64,000 bases of DNA, taken from positions 186,001 to 250,000 of the forward strand of contig NZ_FNOV01000001.1 in assembly GCF_900107135.1 (NCBI RefSeq). Direction: 5' to 3'. Of the stretch, positions 40,913-49,874 are shown in pieces (positions within the stretch are counted from its first letter, which is position 1; the number at the start of each line of letters is the position of its first letter). Both the position numbers and the translations under genes were made by a program. A model generated the notes under the pieces. It was not told the DNA's origin. It did not search any database and saw nothing but the letters and a program-made list of their open reading frames with translations. This DNA is from Hymenobacter psychrophilus. GTDB taxonomy: Bacteria; Bacteroidota; Bacteroidia; Cytophagales; Hymenobacteraceae.

Positions 40913-41977
40913 TTATTCCGCCAGCCACTGCTGGGTCCGGTACTCGCCGGGCCCGATGAACAGGTGAAGCAGGTCGTTGGTGAGCTGGAGGCCGTTGGCG
41001 CTGTTGGTGAAGAAGAGCAGGCTTTCGCGGCGACCTGGCAGCACCAGGAAAAAGCCCTGGAAGTCGTCGTTGTCGCCCCAGTGCCAGAGGGCGGGGCCGG
41101 CGCTGGTGGTGGCCAGGCCCAGGCCCACGGCCCAGTCCACGAACGGGTCGGCCGGGCCAGTGGGTCGGCCGCAACGGTTGGCCTCGTTGGCGGAGCTGGT
41201 CAGCAACCGGGCGGTGGTTTGCTTGAGGCCGCGGCCGGTGCGCAGGGCCTGCAGAAAGCGGTTGTAGTCGGGGGCGGTGGTGAGCAGGCTGTAGGCCGCG
41301 TAGGGCTCAGCGAAGCGGCGCACCTCGGTGGGCAGGCCGGCTTTATCGTGGCCGCAGGCAGCGTTGCCCGCAAAGCCGGCCTGCCACCGGAAGCTGCTGC
41401 GGCGCATTTTCAGCGGCCCAAAAACCTCCCGTTGCGCCAGCGTTTCCAACGGTTCGCCGGTGAGCTGCTCCAGCGTTTTCTGCAGCCACACGAACCCTTC
41501 GCCCGAGTAGTTCCAGCAGCTGTCGGGTGCAAACCGGAAGGACAGGGGCGAGGTGGCCCAGGTAGGCCCGAGCGGGTTATCGGCCCAATTGGGCAGGCCG
41601 GTGCGGTGGGTGAGTACCATGCGGGCCGTTACGCGGGCAGCGCGGGACGCATCCTGCACCCGCGGATACGGCGCGTAGCTGAGCAGCGGCCGGTCGAGGT
41701 CGAGCCGGCCCTGGTCGTGGAGACGGAGCGCGAGGTAGGCCAGTACCACCTTGCCCAGCGAGGCGGCCTGAAACACGGTTTCGGCAGTCACGGCCGCCGC
41801 CGAATCCTGCCGAAGCCGGCCCAGGTTATAGGTGGTAACCCGGGAGCCCTTGGTATGCACGAGCTGCAGGCCCGGCACGTTCCGTTGGGCCAGCAGCGCC
41901 TTTAGTTCGGTTTGCTGGGCGGGGGCACGTAGGCTAAGTAGCAGCAGGACCGGCAGCAGGAGTAGCAGCAGTTTCAT
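40913..41977 (-). CDS. Secreted serine hydrolase, class C beta-lactamase fold
   Basis: 354 residues with a signal peptide (LLLLLPVLLLLSLRAPAQ). The beta-lactamase/transpeptidase-like motifs are SLGK (SxxK, catalytic Ser and Lys) near residue 73, NYSGEG (YxN-like, with Ser in place of Asn) near 160 and HWGDN (the KTG-equivalent HxG) near 309. Such periplasmic proteins are esterases, D-amino-acid peptidases or penicillin-binding-like enzymes; the altered YxN position argues against a true beta-lactamase. It runs in the same direction as the lipoprotein peptidase behind it. Confidence 0.85.
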   Translation of the reverse strand: MKLLLLLLPVLLLLSLRAPAQQTELKALLAQRNVPGLQLVHTKGSRVTTYNLGRLRQDSAAAVTAETVFQAASLGKVVLAYLALRLHDQGRLDLDRPLLSYAPYPRVQDASRAARVTARMVLTHRTGLPNWADNPLGPTWATSPLSFRFAPDSCWNYSGEGFVWLQKTLEQLTGEPLETLAQREVFGPLKMRRSSFRWQAGFAGNAACGHDKAGLPTEVRRFAEPYAAYSLLTTAPDYNRFLQALRTGRGLKQTTARLLTSSANEANRCGRPTGPADPFVDWAVGLGLATTSAGPALWHWGDNDDFQGFFLVLPGRRESLLFFTNSANGLQLTNDLLHLFIGPGEYRTQQWLAE

Positions 41978-42158
41978 GGTAAGTAGGAAAGCCGGTGCGG
42001 GGTTGCGGCCGGGGCGGATGTTGCGGCAGATGCGGCGGCAGGCGCAACGGTTGCTTCCAGGGGGCGCTCAGATTGCTTTACGCCGGGCCTTGGGAAAAAT
42101 CAACGGCGTTTTGGGCCAGTTGAACCAGGTGGCGCTGGCCATCTTTATTGAACGTTGT
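41978..42158. other. Intergenic region, nothing recognised
   Basis: 181 bases between two minus-strand genes. A short minus-strand frame ending near 42068 (TWFNWPKTPLIFPKARRK) is open, but I see no family or start support for it. Confidence 0.4.
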
Positions 42159-42803
42159 TCAAATACTTGCAATGAAATCATACCCGTGCTCCGTGCAATA
42201 AGCTGGTAGTGCCGCCCACGCGAGGCCTTGGCGTTTTGCCTCCGTCCGGGCCGCCTGCAGAAGCTGCATGTACCGGGCAATAATTAGCTGCTCGCACCAA
42301 TCGCGCGCGTTTTGCAGGTCATCAGATTCAATTTCAAGCTCCTCAAATGCCTCCTGTAGCGACTCGTAGCCTTCCAGAATCAAAGCGTTTTCACTGGCCG
42401 CGCAATAGTCAGGTAACCAGTCCTCCGCGGTTGCCAGGCCGTAATCTGCCGTGTAGGCGAAACCGTCAATAGCCCATTCATCTGTGTTGACATCGAACTC
42501 AGTAAGCTCAAAATAAAGTGCTTTTACCGGCTGGTTAACGTCTACGGAGCGGTGAAATTCATCTGCCCAATGGCAAAGCGTATGGGTCTGATCTAGCAAG
42601 GACCGCCCGGCTATCTGGTGAAAGGGGGAGAGCGGAATGGCCGCCAACTGGTTTTCAGCCAGTTCAATAGCCTGTGCGATTTCTCCCCGCAACAAATAAG
42701 AATTGAGTAGTTTGGCGAATTCGAAGTTCACGTAGCGGCTACTGTATAGTGGTGGTGCAAGTTGCTGCTCAACGCAATGGGCCGCCCAAATTGAGCGGCC
42801 CAT
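42159..42803 (-). CDS. Hypothetical protein, helical, acidic
   Basis: 214 residues, no signal peptide or membrane segment. Predominantly helical with TPR-like spacing in the first 60 residues (FAKLLNSYLLRGEIAQAIEL) and an acidic C-terminal half (EEAFEELEIESDDLQNARDW). Composition is less GC-rich than neighbours. It does not resemble a family I know. It sits 25 bases behind the yebC gene on the same strand and could share its transcript. Confidence 0.6.
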   Translation of the reverse strand: MGRSIWAAHCVEQQLAPPLYSSRYVNFEFAKLLNSYLLRGEIAQAIELAENQLAAIPLSPFHQIAGRSLLDQTHTLCHWADEFHRSVDVNQPVKALYFELTEFDVNTDEWAIDGFAYTADYGLATAEDWLPDYCAASENALILEGYESLQEAFEELEIESDDLQNARDWCEQLIIARYMQLLQAARTEAKRQGLAWAALPAYCTEHGYDFIASI

Positions 42804-42828
42804 GATGTTTAGTTACGGTTGATGAGGT

Positions 42829-43563
42829 TTACCCCAGCGTGTGGTAGACGGCCTGCACGTCGTCGTCTTCCTCGAACTTCTCAATCAGGTTCATCACCTC
42901 TTCCAGCTCGTCGCCTTCGAGGTGCACCGTGGTGTTGGGCACGCGCTGCAACTGGGCCGATACCACATTGAACTCCTTTTCTTCCAGCGCCTTCTGCATC
43001 TGGCCAAAGTCGGTAAAGGCGGTTTCGACTACGATGAAGTCCGTGGTGTTGCCCTGCTCGTCCTCGTCCTGGTCGGCGTACACGTCTTCGGCGCCGGCAT
43101 CAATGAGCTCCAGCTCCAGCTCTTCCACGTCCAGGCCTTCGGCGGCCAGCTTGAATACGCCCTTGCGGGTGAAGGTGTAGTCGGAGGAGCCGGCAGTGCC
43201 CAGCGCGCCGTTGCCGCGGTTGAAATACATGCGCACGTTGGCTACGGTGCGGGTTGGGTTGTCGGTAGCGGTTTCAATCACCACGGCCACGCCGTGGGGC
43301 GCGTAGCCTTCGTACACCACTTCCTGGTAATCCTTCTCCTCGCGCGAGGAAGCCCGCTTAATGGCGGCTTCCACCCGGTCTTTGGGCATGTTCACGCCCT
43401 TGCCGTTCTGCATGGCCGTGCGCAGGCGCGAGTTGGTGTCGGGGTTGGGGCCGCCTTCTTTCACGGCCATCACGATTTCGCGGCCAATCCGGGTAAAGTC
43501 TTTCGACATCCGGTCCCAGCGCTTCATTTTGCGGCCTTTCCGGAATTCAAACGCGCGTCCCAT
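42829..43563 (-). CDS. YebC/PmpR family regulator or translation factor
   Basis: 244 residues, normal for the family. The N-terminus GRAFEFRKGRKMKRWDRMSK and TRIGREIVMAVKEGGPNPDT is the Bacteroidota version of the YebC start, followed by NMPKDRVEAAIKRASS and YEGYAPHGVAVVIETATDNP. The acidic third domain (LELELIDAGAEDVY) follows. YebC proteins bind DNA and regulate transcription; recent work on the family also assigns a ribosome role at proline-rich stretches. The start ATG 43563 matches family alignments. Confidence 0.93.
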   Translation of the reverse strand: MGRAFEFRKGRKMKRWDRMSKDFTRIGREIVMAVKEGGPNPDTNSRLRTAMQNGKGVNMPKDRVEAAIKRASSREEKDYQEVVYEGYAPHGVAVVIETATDNPTRTVANVRMYFNRGNGALGTAGSSDYTFTRKGVFKLAAEGLDVEELELELIDAGAEDVYADQDEDEQGNTTDFIVVETAFTDFGQMQKALEEKEFNVVSAQLQRVPNTTVHLEGDELEEVMNLIEKFEEDDDVQAVYHTLG

Positions 43564-43565
43564 CT

Positions 43566-43766
43566 ATGGTGAGTTGGTGAAATGGTGAGTAGTAAATTGT
43601 CGTGCTGGCGGAAAGCCTGAACGAGTCGCAAGTTAGCAGAAACCCAGCCGGGGCTCAAGGTGAGGGGGTGAAATAGTGAGATGGTGAGTTTGACGTTCGG
43701 CAGGACCTAACTGCGCAAGTGGCGTAATTAGCACCATCCAACACTCACTATTTCACCATCTCACTA
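43566..43766. repeat. GGTGAGTTGGTGAAATGGTGAG repeat cluster with inverted end
   Basis: GGTGAGTTGGTGAAATGGTG is followed by GGTGAGGGGGTGAAATAGTG and AGATGGTGAG as direct copies, and CACTATTTCACCATCTCAC at 43746-43764 is the inverted copy. The SDR stop codon (43764-43766) overlaps the right end. Confidence 0.78.
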
Positions 43767-44621
43767 GCTTGCCTTCAGCCCCAGCCCGCGGGCCAGCAGC
43801 CAGTCGAGGGCGCGGGCGGGCAGCAGGCGGGGCACAATGTAGGCCCGGAATACGTCGGCGGCAATAGTGTAGCGCAGTTTGGGGCGGGGCGTTTCCATGA
43901 TCTGTACCAGCCGGCCGGCCACGTATTCGGGCGTCAGGCCCTGGCTACGGGTTTTGTTGATAAACCCCAGGAAGCGCCGGGCCGGGCCGTGGTAGGGCGT
44001 ATGCGCGTAAGGGCCAAGGTCGATGCCCTTGTCCCAGATGGGCGTTTGCGTAACGCCAAGACCGATAAGCACCACCGGAATGCCGAACAGCCCCAGCTCG
44101 CGCCGCCAGGTAGCTGTAACGCCTTCCAGCGCGTGCTTGCTGCCCACATACGCTCCCAGAAATGGCGAGGCCACCTGCCCGCTCACCGAACCCATGTTCA
44201 GCACCCGGCCCGGATGCCCCGCAAAACCGGCCCGGGCCCCGAGCAGCGGCAGGAAAGCCTGCGTTACCTGAATCAGCCCCAGTACATTCACCTCAAAATG
44301 CTGCCTGATTACGTCGAGCGGCTGATGTTGTAACGGCCCGCCGAATGCTATGCCCGCGTTGTTAAGCAGGCCCGTCAGCGGCCTGGTACCCAACGCATGG
44401 GCTACATCGGTGGCGGCCCGCGCCACGGCTTCGGCATCGGTTACGTCGAAGAGCAGGGGCATGAAATTCGGGCCCAGCTCGGCGCGCAACTGCTCGGCGT
44501 CGGCGTCGCGCCTGATGCTGCCGAACACCCGGTAGCCGCGTGCCAGAAAAGCGCGGGCCGCCGCCAGCCCCACGCCGCTCGATACGCCGGTAATGACAAC
44601 AGACTTGGATGGTTCAGCCAT
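43764..44621 (-). CDS. Short-chain dehydrogenase/reductase
   Basis: 285 residues of the classical SDR family. NAD(P)-binding TGVSSGVG (TGxxxGxG) near residue 13, LLNNAGIAFGG near 82, the catalytic Ser in MGSVSGQVAS near 143, and the catalytic pair in YVGSKHAL (YxxxK) near 157 are all present. The C-terminal extension (TIAADVFRAYIVPRLLPARA) is like retinol-dehydrogenase-type SDRs. Substrate is unknown. ATG 44621 precedes the Rossmann strand by a short leader. The stop codon lies at the edge of a repeat. Confidence 0.88.
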   Translation of the reverse strand: MAEPSKSVVITGVSSGVGLAAARAFLARGYRVFGSIRRDADAEQLRAELGPNFMPLLFDVTDAEAVARAATDVAHALGTRPLTGLLNNAGIAFGGPLQHQPLDVIRQHFEVNVLGLIQVTQAFLPLLGARAGFAGHPGRVLNMGSVSGQVASPFLGAYVGSKHALEGVTATWRRELGLFGIPVVLIGLGVTQTPIWDKGIDLGPYAHTPYHGPARRFLGFINKTRSQGLTPEYVAGRLVQIMETPRPKLRYTIAADVFRAYIVPRLLPARALDWLLARGLGLKAS

Positions 44622-44660
44622 GCGGATAAAAGTGGAAAACAAGCCACGGAGGCCCCGGGC

Positions 44661-45110
44661 TTATTGGTGACGCAGGGTATAAGTGCTCTGGTTGCCGGCC
44701 GGGAAGCCCGCCAGCGTAATTGTCAGCCGGCCTTTGCTGAGCTGGAAAGTACCTTCGTCGGTGCGGGGCCGGCCGCTTTTATCGGGGTAAGTAAAGCTGA
44801 TGCGGCCGGGCGTGAACGTGAAGCGGCCGTCCTGGTCGAAGCGCATGGGGCCGCCGTTGGCCGTCAGCGTCAGGCGCTTTTGGTAAGTGCCATCGGGGCG
44901 GAGCAGCAGGGTGCCGCCCACGCCCTGGGCCGGCAGCGGCTCGGGGCTGGTGCCCTGGTCGAGGATGCTGTAGGCTAGGTAGGCGTAAGTGCCAAAGAAG
45001 GAAGTTGGCGCCACCGGCCCCGGTTGTTGGCGCGACTGGGCTGGCAGCGGAAATCCGGGCAGCAGCAGCAGCAACAAGAGTACAGGCAAGAGACGGGAGT
45101 ACATGTTCAT
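44661..45110 (-). CDS. Small secreted protein of unknown function
   Basis: 149 residues with a long leucine-rich signal peptide (SRLLPVLLLLLLLPGFPLPA). The mature part is beta-rich, with GTLLLRPDGTYQKRLTLTA and GRFTFTPGRISFTYPDKSG and a final KGRLTITLAGFP: a pattern of lipocalin-like small domains that measure or bind ligands. Family not identified. ATG 45110 is chosen; ATG 45104 is possible. Same direction as the SDR gene, 39 bases apart. Confidence 0.65.
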   Translation of the reverse strand: MNMYSRLLPVLLLLLLLPGFPLPAQSRQQPGPVAPTSFFGTYAYLAYSILDQGTSPEPLPAQGVGGTLLLRPDGTYQKRLTLTANGGPMRFDQDGRFTFTPGRISFTYPDKSGRPRTDEGTFQLSKGRLTITLAGFPAGNQSTYTLRHQ

Positions 45111-45168
45111 GCCGAAAGATAAGCGCCGCTGGAAGAAGTGCCCGGTCCCCGGGCGGTCCGGCCGGCAC

Positions 45169-45585
45169 TCAGGCGGCAATGCTCAGCACCCAGGTCAGGG
45201 CGGCGTCCGTTTCGTCGAATTCGAAGGTTTTAATGGGCAGCACCTGCGCCAGCGAAACGCTGCTGGCCACGGCTTCGCGTGAGGGCCAGTCCATCGCGTT
45301 TATCCAGGCTACGGCCCGCACGCCGCGAGCGGCCAGCGCGGGTGCCAGCACCCCGCCAATCCAGTCGCCGGCCTCTGCCCACTCACCAAACGCCTCGCTA
45401 CTGTCATTAATCATGCGATACACGGGCTGGGTGGCCGGTAGGAGGGCCAGTAGCTGCTCGCACTGCTGCTGAGCCAAAGCGGCATCGAACCGACCACGCC
45501 ATTGCGCCTCCACCAACTGGTAGCGGCTGCTGTACCGCACCAGCAGCGTAGGCGTGTCAAGCAGGATTTGATCGAAATAAATCAT
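45169..45585 (-). CDS. STAS/SEC14-like small protein (family copy 2 of 3)
   Basis: 138 residues, no signal peptide. It shares the length and topology of the proteins at 14959-15417 and 52960-53454: a short N-terminal strand region (IYFDQILLDTPTLLVRY), helix, MINDSSEAFGEWAEA, and a C-terminal IKTFEFDETDAALTWVLS that aligns with the F-x3-P-x2-AL-x-WL end of the other copies. It is the most diverged of the three. ATG 45585 is chosen by comparison with them. Function unknown. Confidence 0.62.
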   Translation of the reverse strand: MIYFDQILLDTPTLLVRYSSRYQLVEAQWRGRFDAALAQQQCEQLLALLPATQPVYRMINDSSEAFGEWAEAGDWIGGVLAPALAARGVRAVAWINAMDWPSREAVASSVSLAQVLPIKTFEFDETDAALTWVLSIAA

Positions 45586-45795
45586 GCTTCGGAAAGTTGG
45601 AATGAAAACGGGCCCAGGCCAGCTAGGCAGCCGTCTGTTACAACATACGGAGCCCGGCAGCAAAAAGTAAACGCCGTTTCACCGCATGGGCGGTGGCAAA
45701 GTTCGAAGGACCGTTTAAACTGCTGATTCGGTGCTACAAAAAAAGCTGCGGCGCGGGCGCAACCGGCGCGCCACTATATTTCCGCTGCCGGATTG

Positions 45796-45803
45796 TTACT
45801 TTG
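45796..45803 (+). promoter_or_regulatory. Possible -7 box TTACTTTG next to the formimidoylglutamase start
   Basis: One mismatch to TAnnTTTG, ending only 4 bases before the ATG at 45808. If used, the mRNA would have no leader. Confidence 0.4.
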
Positions 45804-45807
45804 GGCT

Positions 45808-46722
45808 ATGGCTGATTTCCTGCGTGAGTTGATTCGTCCGGCCGCCGAGCTGCCCGTAGCCGACGTATGCCTGGTAGGGCTGCCCCTTGATTTTGGGACG
45901 GTGCTGGAAGGGGGCCGGAGCGGGGCCATGCACGCCCCCAATGCCATCCGGGCCGAGCTGCGGCGCTACCATAAAACCTACAACCTCGAGCACAGCGTCG
46001 ACCTGCGCCCGCTACGCATAGCCGATGCCGGCAACCTGCCGCTGCGCGCCTCCTGCCACGCCGACAACCACGCGACTATTGCCACCGAGCTGGCCCGGCT
46101 GCTGGCGCAGTATCCGCGGGTGGTGGTGCTGGGGGGCTCTCATGATGGCACCTACAGCACCGTGCGGGGCCTGCACGCGGCCACCGGCGGCCAGCCGCTG
46201 GGGGGCATCAACCTCGATGCCCACGCCGATGTGAAAGACCGCCCGGGCATACTAAGCAGCGGTACGCCCTTCGGGAAGCTATTGCGCGAGGGTCAGCTCG
46301 CCGGGTCCCGCTTCACCGAAATCGGGCTGCACTCCAACCTCAATCTGCAGGCCGATATCGACTTCCTGCACCAGCACCAGGCTTACGTGGTGCCGCTGGC
46401 GCAGGTGCAGCAGGAAGGAATGCCGGCCTGCATGCAGCGGGCGCTGACGCGGGCTACCGCGGCCGGCCCCGCCTTTGTGAGCTTCGATATCGACTGCTGT
46501 GCCCAGGCCTATGCCCCGGCCGTGAGTGCCCCCAGCGCCGACGGCCTGACGCCCCGCCAGGCCACCGAAGCCGCCTGGCTGGCTGGTCGCGCGGCTGGGG
46601 TGCGGTTGTTTGAAGTGGTCGAGCTTAATCCGCTCTTCGACCGCGACCAGCAGACGGCGCGTTTGGCGGCTACCCTTGTGGCGGCGTATCTTACCGGGGT
46701 GGCCGCAACGCTTGGCGCTTAG
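45808..46722 (+). CDS. Arginase/agmatinase superfamily enzyme, formimidoylglutamase-like
   Basis: 304 residues of the ureohydrolase family with a two-manganese site. Metal motifs: GGSHDGT near residue 112, NLDAHADVKD near 138 and SFDIDCCAQAYAPAVSAPSA near 228. In arginases the third motif reads SxDxDxxDP; here the DP is absent (DIDCCAQ), which is the situation seen in formimidoylglutamases (HutG). No other histidine-utilisation genes are near, so the assignment rests on this motif only. ATG 45808 gives a sensible N-terminus. Confidence 0.82.
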   Translation: MADFLRELIRPAAELPVADVCLVGLPLDFGTVLEGGRSGAMHAPNAIRAELRRYHKTYNLEHSVDLRPLRIADAGNLPLRASCHADNHATIATELARLLAQYPRVVVLGGSHDGTYSTVRGLHAATGGQPLGGINLDAHADVKDRPGILSSGTPFGKLLREGQLAGSRFTEIGLHSNLNLQADIDFLHQHQAYVVPLAQVQQEGMPACMQRALTRATAAGPAFVSFDIDCCAQAYAPAVSAPSADGLTPRQATEAAWLAGRAAGVRLFEVVELNPLFDRDQQTARLAATLVAAYLTGVAATLGA

Positions 46723-46760
46723 CGCCTGTCGTCGCCCCGCCGTCACTGTCGGTCCTTAGT

Positions 46761-47663
46761 ATGAAAACGAACCTGCTGCTCTCTCTACTCCTGATTACCG
46801 GCTCGGTCGCGGCCCAGAATGCCACGACTCCTAAGGCCGCTTCCGTCAAAGCCACCTCTGCCAAAACTGCCGGCCCAGCTCCTGTCTTCTCGCTCGACTG
46901 CGCTACCGACCCGCTGCCCGCCGGCCCACTGCAGAAAACGCACTGCGAAATCCGAAACCTGACGTTGCCCGCCCCGCCCGCCAATACTGCCCTGACGGTG
47001 GATGCACGGACCAACGGCAGTATTACCGTGCGGGCCTGGGCCGGACCCGATGTGCGGGTGCGGGCCCGCGTAACGGGCCGCGCTGCTACCGCCGAAACTG
47101 CCCGCGCCCTGGCCGCAGCCGTGCGCCTGAGCTCCACCGCGCATACGCTGCAGGCCGGGCTGGCCAATGGCTCGGTGGAGGGCTGGGCTGTAAGCTATGA
47201 AGTGCTGGTGCCGGCCCAAACCGACCTGACGCTGACGGCCGTGAACGGTGCGCTGGAGCTGGAAAACGTGCGGGGCCAGTTGCACCTGACGACCACCAAC
47301 GGTCCACTCACGCTTCGTGGCGTGGCCGGCGACGTGCGCGCCCACACCACCAACGGCCGCATCGACCTGAGCCTGAGCGGCGACGCCTGGACTGGCCCGG
47401 GGCTCGATGTGAGTACGGTGAACGGCGACATCAGCTGGCAGCTGCCGCCCGAGTATGCGGCCACATTACTGGCGCGCACTACCCGCGGTCGGGTTGAGGC
47501 CGCGCTCAATACCAAGCGCCTGAACCTACTGCCCCACAACCTGGCCGCCACGTTGGGTAAGGGCGGGGCGCAACTCAAAGTGAGTACCGTAAATGGCAAC
47601 GTGCAGGTAAGTCAGCCGCGCCCACCTGCACCGCTACCCGCCGACTCGCTCGACGTGGAATAG
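46761..47663 (+). CDS. Secreted DUF4097-type repeat protein (predicted beta-helix)
   Basis: 300 residues with a signal peptide (LLLSLLLITGSVAAQ). After a low-complexity Ala/Lys/Thr stretch, the protein contains repeated strands with TNG/VNG turns: VDARTNGSITVRAW, TAVNGALELENVRG, TTTNGPLTLRGVAG, HTTNGRIDLSLSG and STVNGDISW. This is the DUF4097/DUF4098 pattern, thought to form a right-handed beta-helix and often linked to surface or envelope roles. No sorting domain or lipobox. The specific role is unknown. Confidence 0.82.
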   Translation: MKTNLLLSLLLITGSVAAQNATTPKAASVKATSAKTAGPAPVFSLDCATDPLPAGPLQKTHCEIRNLTLPAPPANTALTVDARTNGSITVRAWAGPDVRVRARVTGRAATAETARALAAAVRLSSTAHTLQAGLANGSVEGWAVSYEVLVPAQTDLTLTAVNGALELENVRGQLHLTTTNGPLTLRGVAGDVRAHTTNGRIDLSLSGDAWTGPGLDVSTVNGDISWQLPPEYAATLLARTTRGRVEAALNTKRLNLLPHNLAATLGKGGAQLKVSTVNGNVQVSQPRPPAPLPADSLDVE

Positions 47664-47699
47664 TGGCGCCGATGGGCCGTAACGGTATGCTTCGCGGTG

Positions 47700-48548
47700 T
47701 TACACCGAGTCGTTGCCGGCTACTACCTGGGCGTGGTTGAGCACGGCTACCAGCGTAACGCCGCCAATGATGTTGCCCAACAGCGCCGGCACCACAAAGC
47801 CGCCCAGCACCTGGCCCCAGCCGGCCAACCCTACGCTGGCCACGCTGAATACCTCCACCGAGCCGGCAATAATGTGGCTGAAATGTGCCAGACCTACCAG
47901 GTACGTCATCAGAATAATAACCCATACCCGGGCCGACTCGGCGAAGGGCAGCAGCCACACCATCAGGGCAATAACCCAGCCGGCAAAAATGCCGCGCAGC
48001 AGCGTGGTACCGAAGCCAAAATGCATTGCCCGCTGACCCATGCTTATAAATTCGGCCTTCACATCCTCATCAAAAGCCGAGCTGTGCATGGCTACTAGCG
48101 CCAGCACCAGCGCCCCAAGCAGGTTGGAAAAAAGCACTACGCCCCACAGCCGCAACACGTTGAGCAGGGTGGGCAGATCTTTCTTGGCCAACAGCGGCAG
48201 AATGGGCGTCAGCGTGTTTTCGGTAAACAGCTGCTGGCGGGCCAGAATCACAATCAGAAAGCCGATGCTGTAGCCGAACGTGGCCACCAACGGCCGCCAG
48301 GGGGCGTCGGGCAGGTAATGCGTGAGCAGGCCTTCGCCAATCATGGAAAAGCCCATCGAGAGGCCCGCCGCCAGCCCCGACCAGAACAGCGCCGCCGTCG
48401 GACGGTTCAGCTCCATTTCGCCCTCCTGCATGGTGGTGCGGTACAACACCTTGCCCGTAGGAGCCTTACGCTCGTTCACTTCGCGCTGCTCGGCCCGCTC
48501 CTGCTGGATTTCCTGCTGCTTCACTTTAGGGTCGACTTCTTCTTGCAT
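47700..48548 (-). CDS. Formate/nitrite transporter family channel
   Basis: 282 residues with six membrane helices after a 50-residue charged N-terminal tail. FNT motifs are visible: FWSGLAAGLSMGFSMIGEG in helix 1, LARQQLFTENTLTPILP (the FTENT-type pore motif) near residue 110, and FSHIIAGSVEVF in helix 5 with the central histidine. It would conduct formate, nitrite or related small anions. No formate-lyase or nitrite genes are nearby, so the substrate is open. Convergent with the DUF4097 gene. Confidence 0.9.
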   Translation of the reverse strand: MQEEVDPKVKQQEIQQERAEQREVNERKAPTGKVLYRTTMQEGEMELNRPTAALFWSGLAAGLSMGFSMIGEGLLTHYLPDAPWRPLVATFGYSIGFLIVILARQQLFTENTLTPILPLLAKKDLPTLLNVLRLWGVVLFSNLLGALVLALVAMHSSAFDEDVKAEFISMGQRAMHFGFGTTLLRGIFAGWVIALMVWLLPFAESARVWVIILMTYLVGLAHFSHIIAGSVEVFSVASVGLAGWGQVLGGFVVPALLGNIIGGVTLVAVLNHAQVVAGNDSV

Positions 48549-48622
48549 AGCAGAGCTTAAACGCAGCCATTAAAATTCCGACGAAGAATCGATTAAAAGA
48601 AAGCGGGTGTCAGAAAACAAAA

Positions 48623-48667
48623 ATCCGCAACCAGCTGAATAGTTGAGCTAAACAGTGGGTTGCGGAT
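48623..48667 (-). terminator. Rho-independent terminator of the metallo-beta-lactamase gene
   Basis: On the minus strand ATCCGCAACC (48658-48667) pairs with GGTTGCGGAT (48623-48632) and is followed by TTTTGTTTTCT. It is 43 bases behind the stop codon at 48711. Confidence 0.78.
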
Positions 48668-48710
48668 AGTTGTTTTTGATTGGAGGCCTTCCGGTGAGGA
48701 CTGCCGGTTT

Positions 48711-49700
48711 TTAGCGCGCTACCTCCTCGGTCCGAAAGCGCTTGGGTTCGCCGGCTTTAGGGCGCGGGTATTCGTTCTGCTTTTTGGCCCGGTACGATTT
48801 TACCAGCCAGGCCGCGCCCACAAGTCCTCCAAGGGCCGCGGCAGCCATACCAAACTTCGCCCGAATCGGGTCGTGGGGAGCCGGCGGCAGGTAGGCTACG
48901 CCGTTGGCATCGAGGCGGGCGGGGTGCTGCACGTAGCGGCCGTGGGCCGGCACCCGAAACTCATCGGCCAGCCGGCGCAGGCCCGCACTGGCTTCGGGGC
49001 CGCGCACGGCCGGGCCATGGCCGCAGCCAATGGCCTCGGGGCGCAGGTCGGCTAGCAGCCGGATGGAGTCGCCCACCTGCTGCCAGTCGTAGTTGAACGG
49101 GGCCCCCGCAATGCTGATGTTCTCAACCTGCAGCAGCACGGCCGGCACCGACTGGTGGTTGCAGGTGGCAAACGCATCGGCCCCGAGCAGGGTGCGGTCT
49201 TTTTCGCGGAACAGCGCCACCTGGCCGGGGGCGTGGCCGGGCACATGGTGCCACTGCCAGTCGGGTAAAAAGGGTGGGTCGAGGTCGTTGGCAGGCAGCT
49301 GCTGCACGTAATCGGAGAGCTGGAACGACTGGGGCGGGAAAAAGCGGGCCGCGGAGGCCAGCGAGCCGCCACCGGCCACTGTTGGGTCGGCGGGCGGGTA
49401 CACGGCCCGAGCCGTCAGGAAGGGCAGCTCCAGCTGGTGAGCCAGCACCGGCACCTTCCAGTGCTCGGCCAGGGCCTGGGCCGAGCCGGCGTGGTCGAGG
49501 TGGCCGTGGGTAAGGATAATGGCCTCGGGGTGGGAGCCGGAGTAGAAAAGTGCGTCGGCTGCCGCCACAATGGCCTGCTCCGAGCCCGGCAGGCCGGTAT
49601 CAACCAGTACCCACTCGCCGGAGCGGCCGGTTTCAACGAAATATACGTTGACAAAACGCTGAATAGTAAGCTGATGAACGCCAGGGGCTACTTGTTTCAT
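48711..49700 (-). CDS. Metallo-beta-lactamase fold hydrolase with C-terminal membrane segment
   Basis: 329 residues. The glyoxalase-II-like metal motif HGHLDHAGS (HxHxDH) is near residue 68, with VPGHAPGQVALF near 162, GADAF and CGHGPAV supplying the other ligands. A hydrophobic helix near residues 283-300 (FGMAAAALGGLVGAAWLV) precedes a basic tail. This membrane helix suggests C-terminal anchoring, an uncommon addition in the family. ATG 49700 fits the first strand (VAPGVHQL). Substrate unknown, probably a thioester or lactone. Confidence 0.85.
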   Translation of the reverse strand: MKQVAPGVHQLTIQRFVNVYFVETGRSGEWVLVDTGLPGSEQAIVAAADALFYSGSHPEAIILTHGHLDHAGSAQALAEHWKVPVLAHQLELPFLTARAVYPPADPTVAGGGSLASAARFFPPQSFQLSDYVQQLPANDLDPPFLPDWQWHHVPGHAPGQVALFREKDRTLLGADAFATCNHQSVPAVLLQVENISIAGAPFNYDWQQVGDSIRLLADLRPEAIGCGHGPAVRGPEASAGLRRLADEFRVPAHGRYVQHPARLDANGVAYLPPAPHDPIRAKFGMAAAALGGLVGAAWLVKSYRAKKQNEYPRPKAGEPKRFRTEEVAR

Positions 49701-49874
49701 AGGGAAAGCAGTGAAGTAGAAGGATGCAAATTGTACGCACCAGCACCAGATTTTGATTTGTTTCCCTGCACCAGCCCTCAACTTGCACGATGGTTCAGAT
49801 CAGACAATCTGCTACTTTAGTGCCTTCATCCGGCCGCCAAGCATTTATGCCGCGGCTTCTTTCCCCGGAATTCT

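Noticed and set aside
41832-42209. Plus-strand frame across the serine-hydrolase start
   Set aside because: It overlaps the signal peptide of the minus-strand gene, and its translation has no recognisable features.
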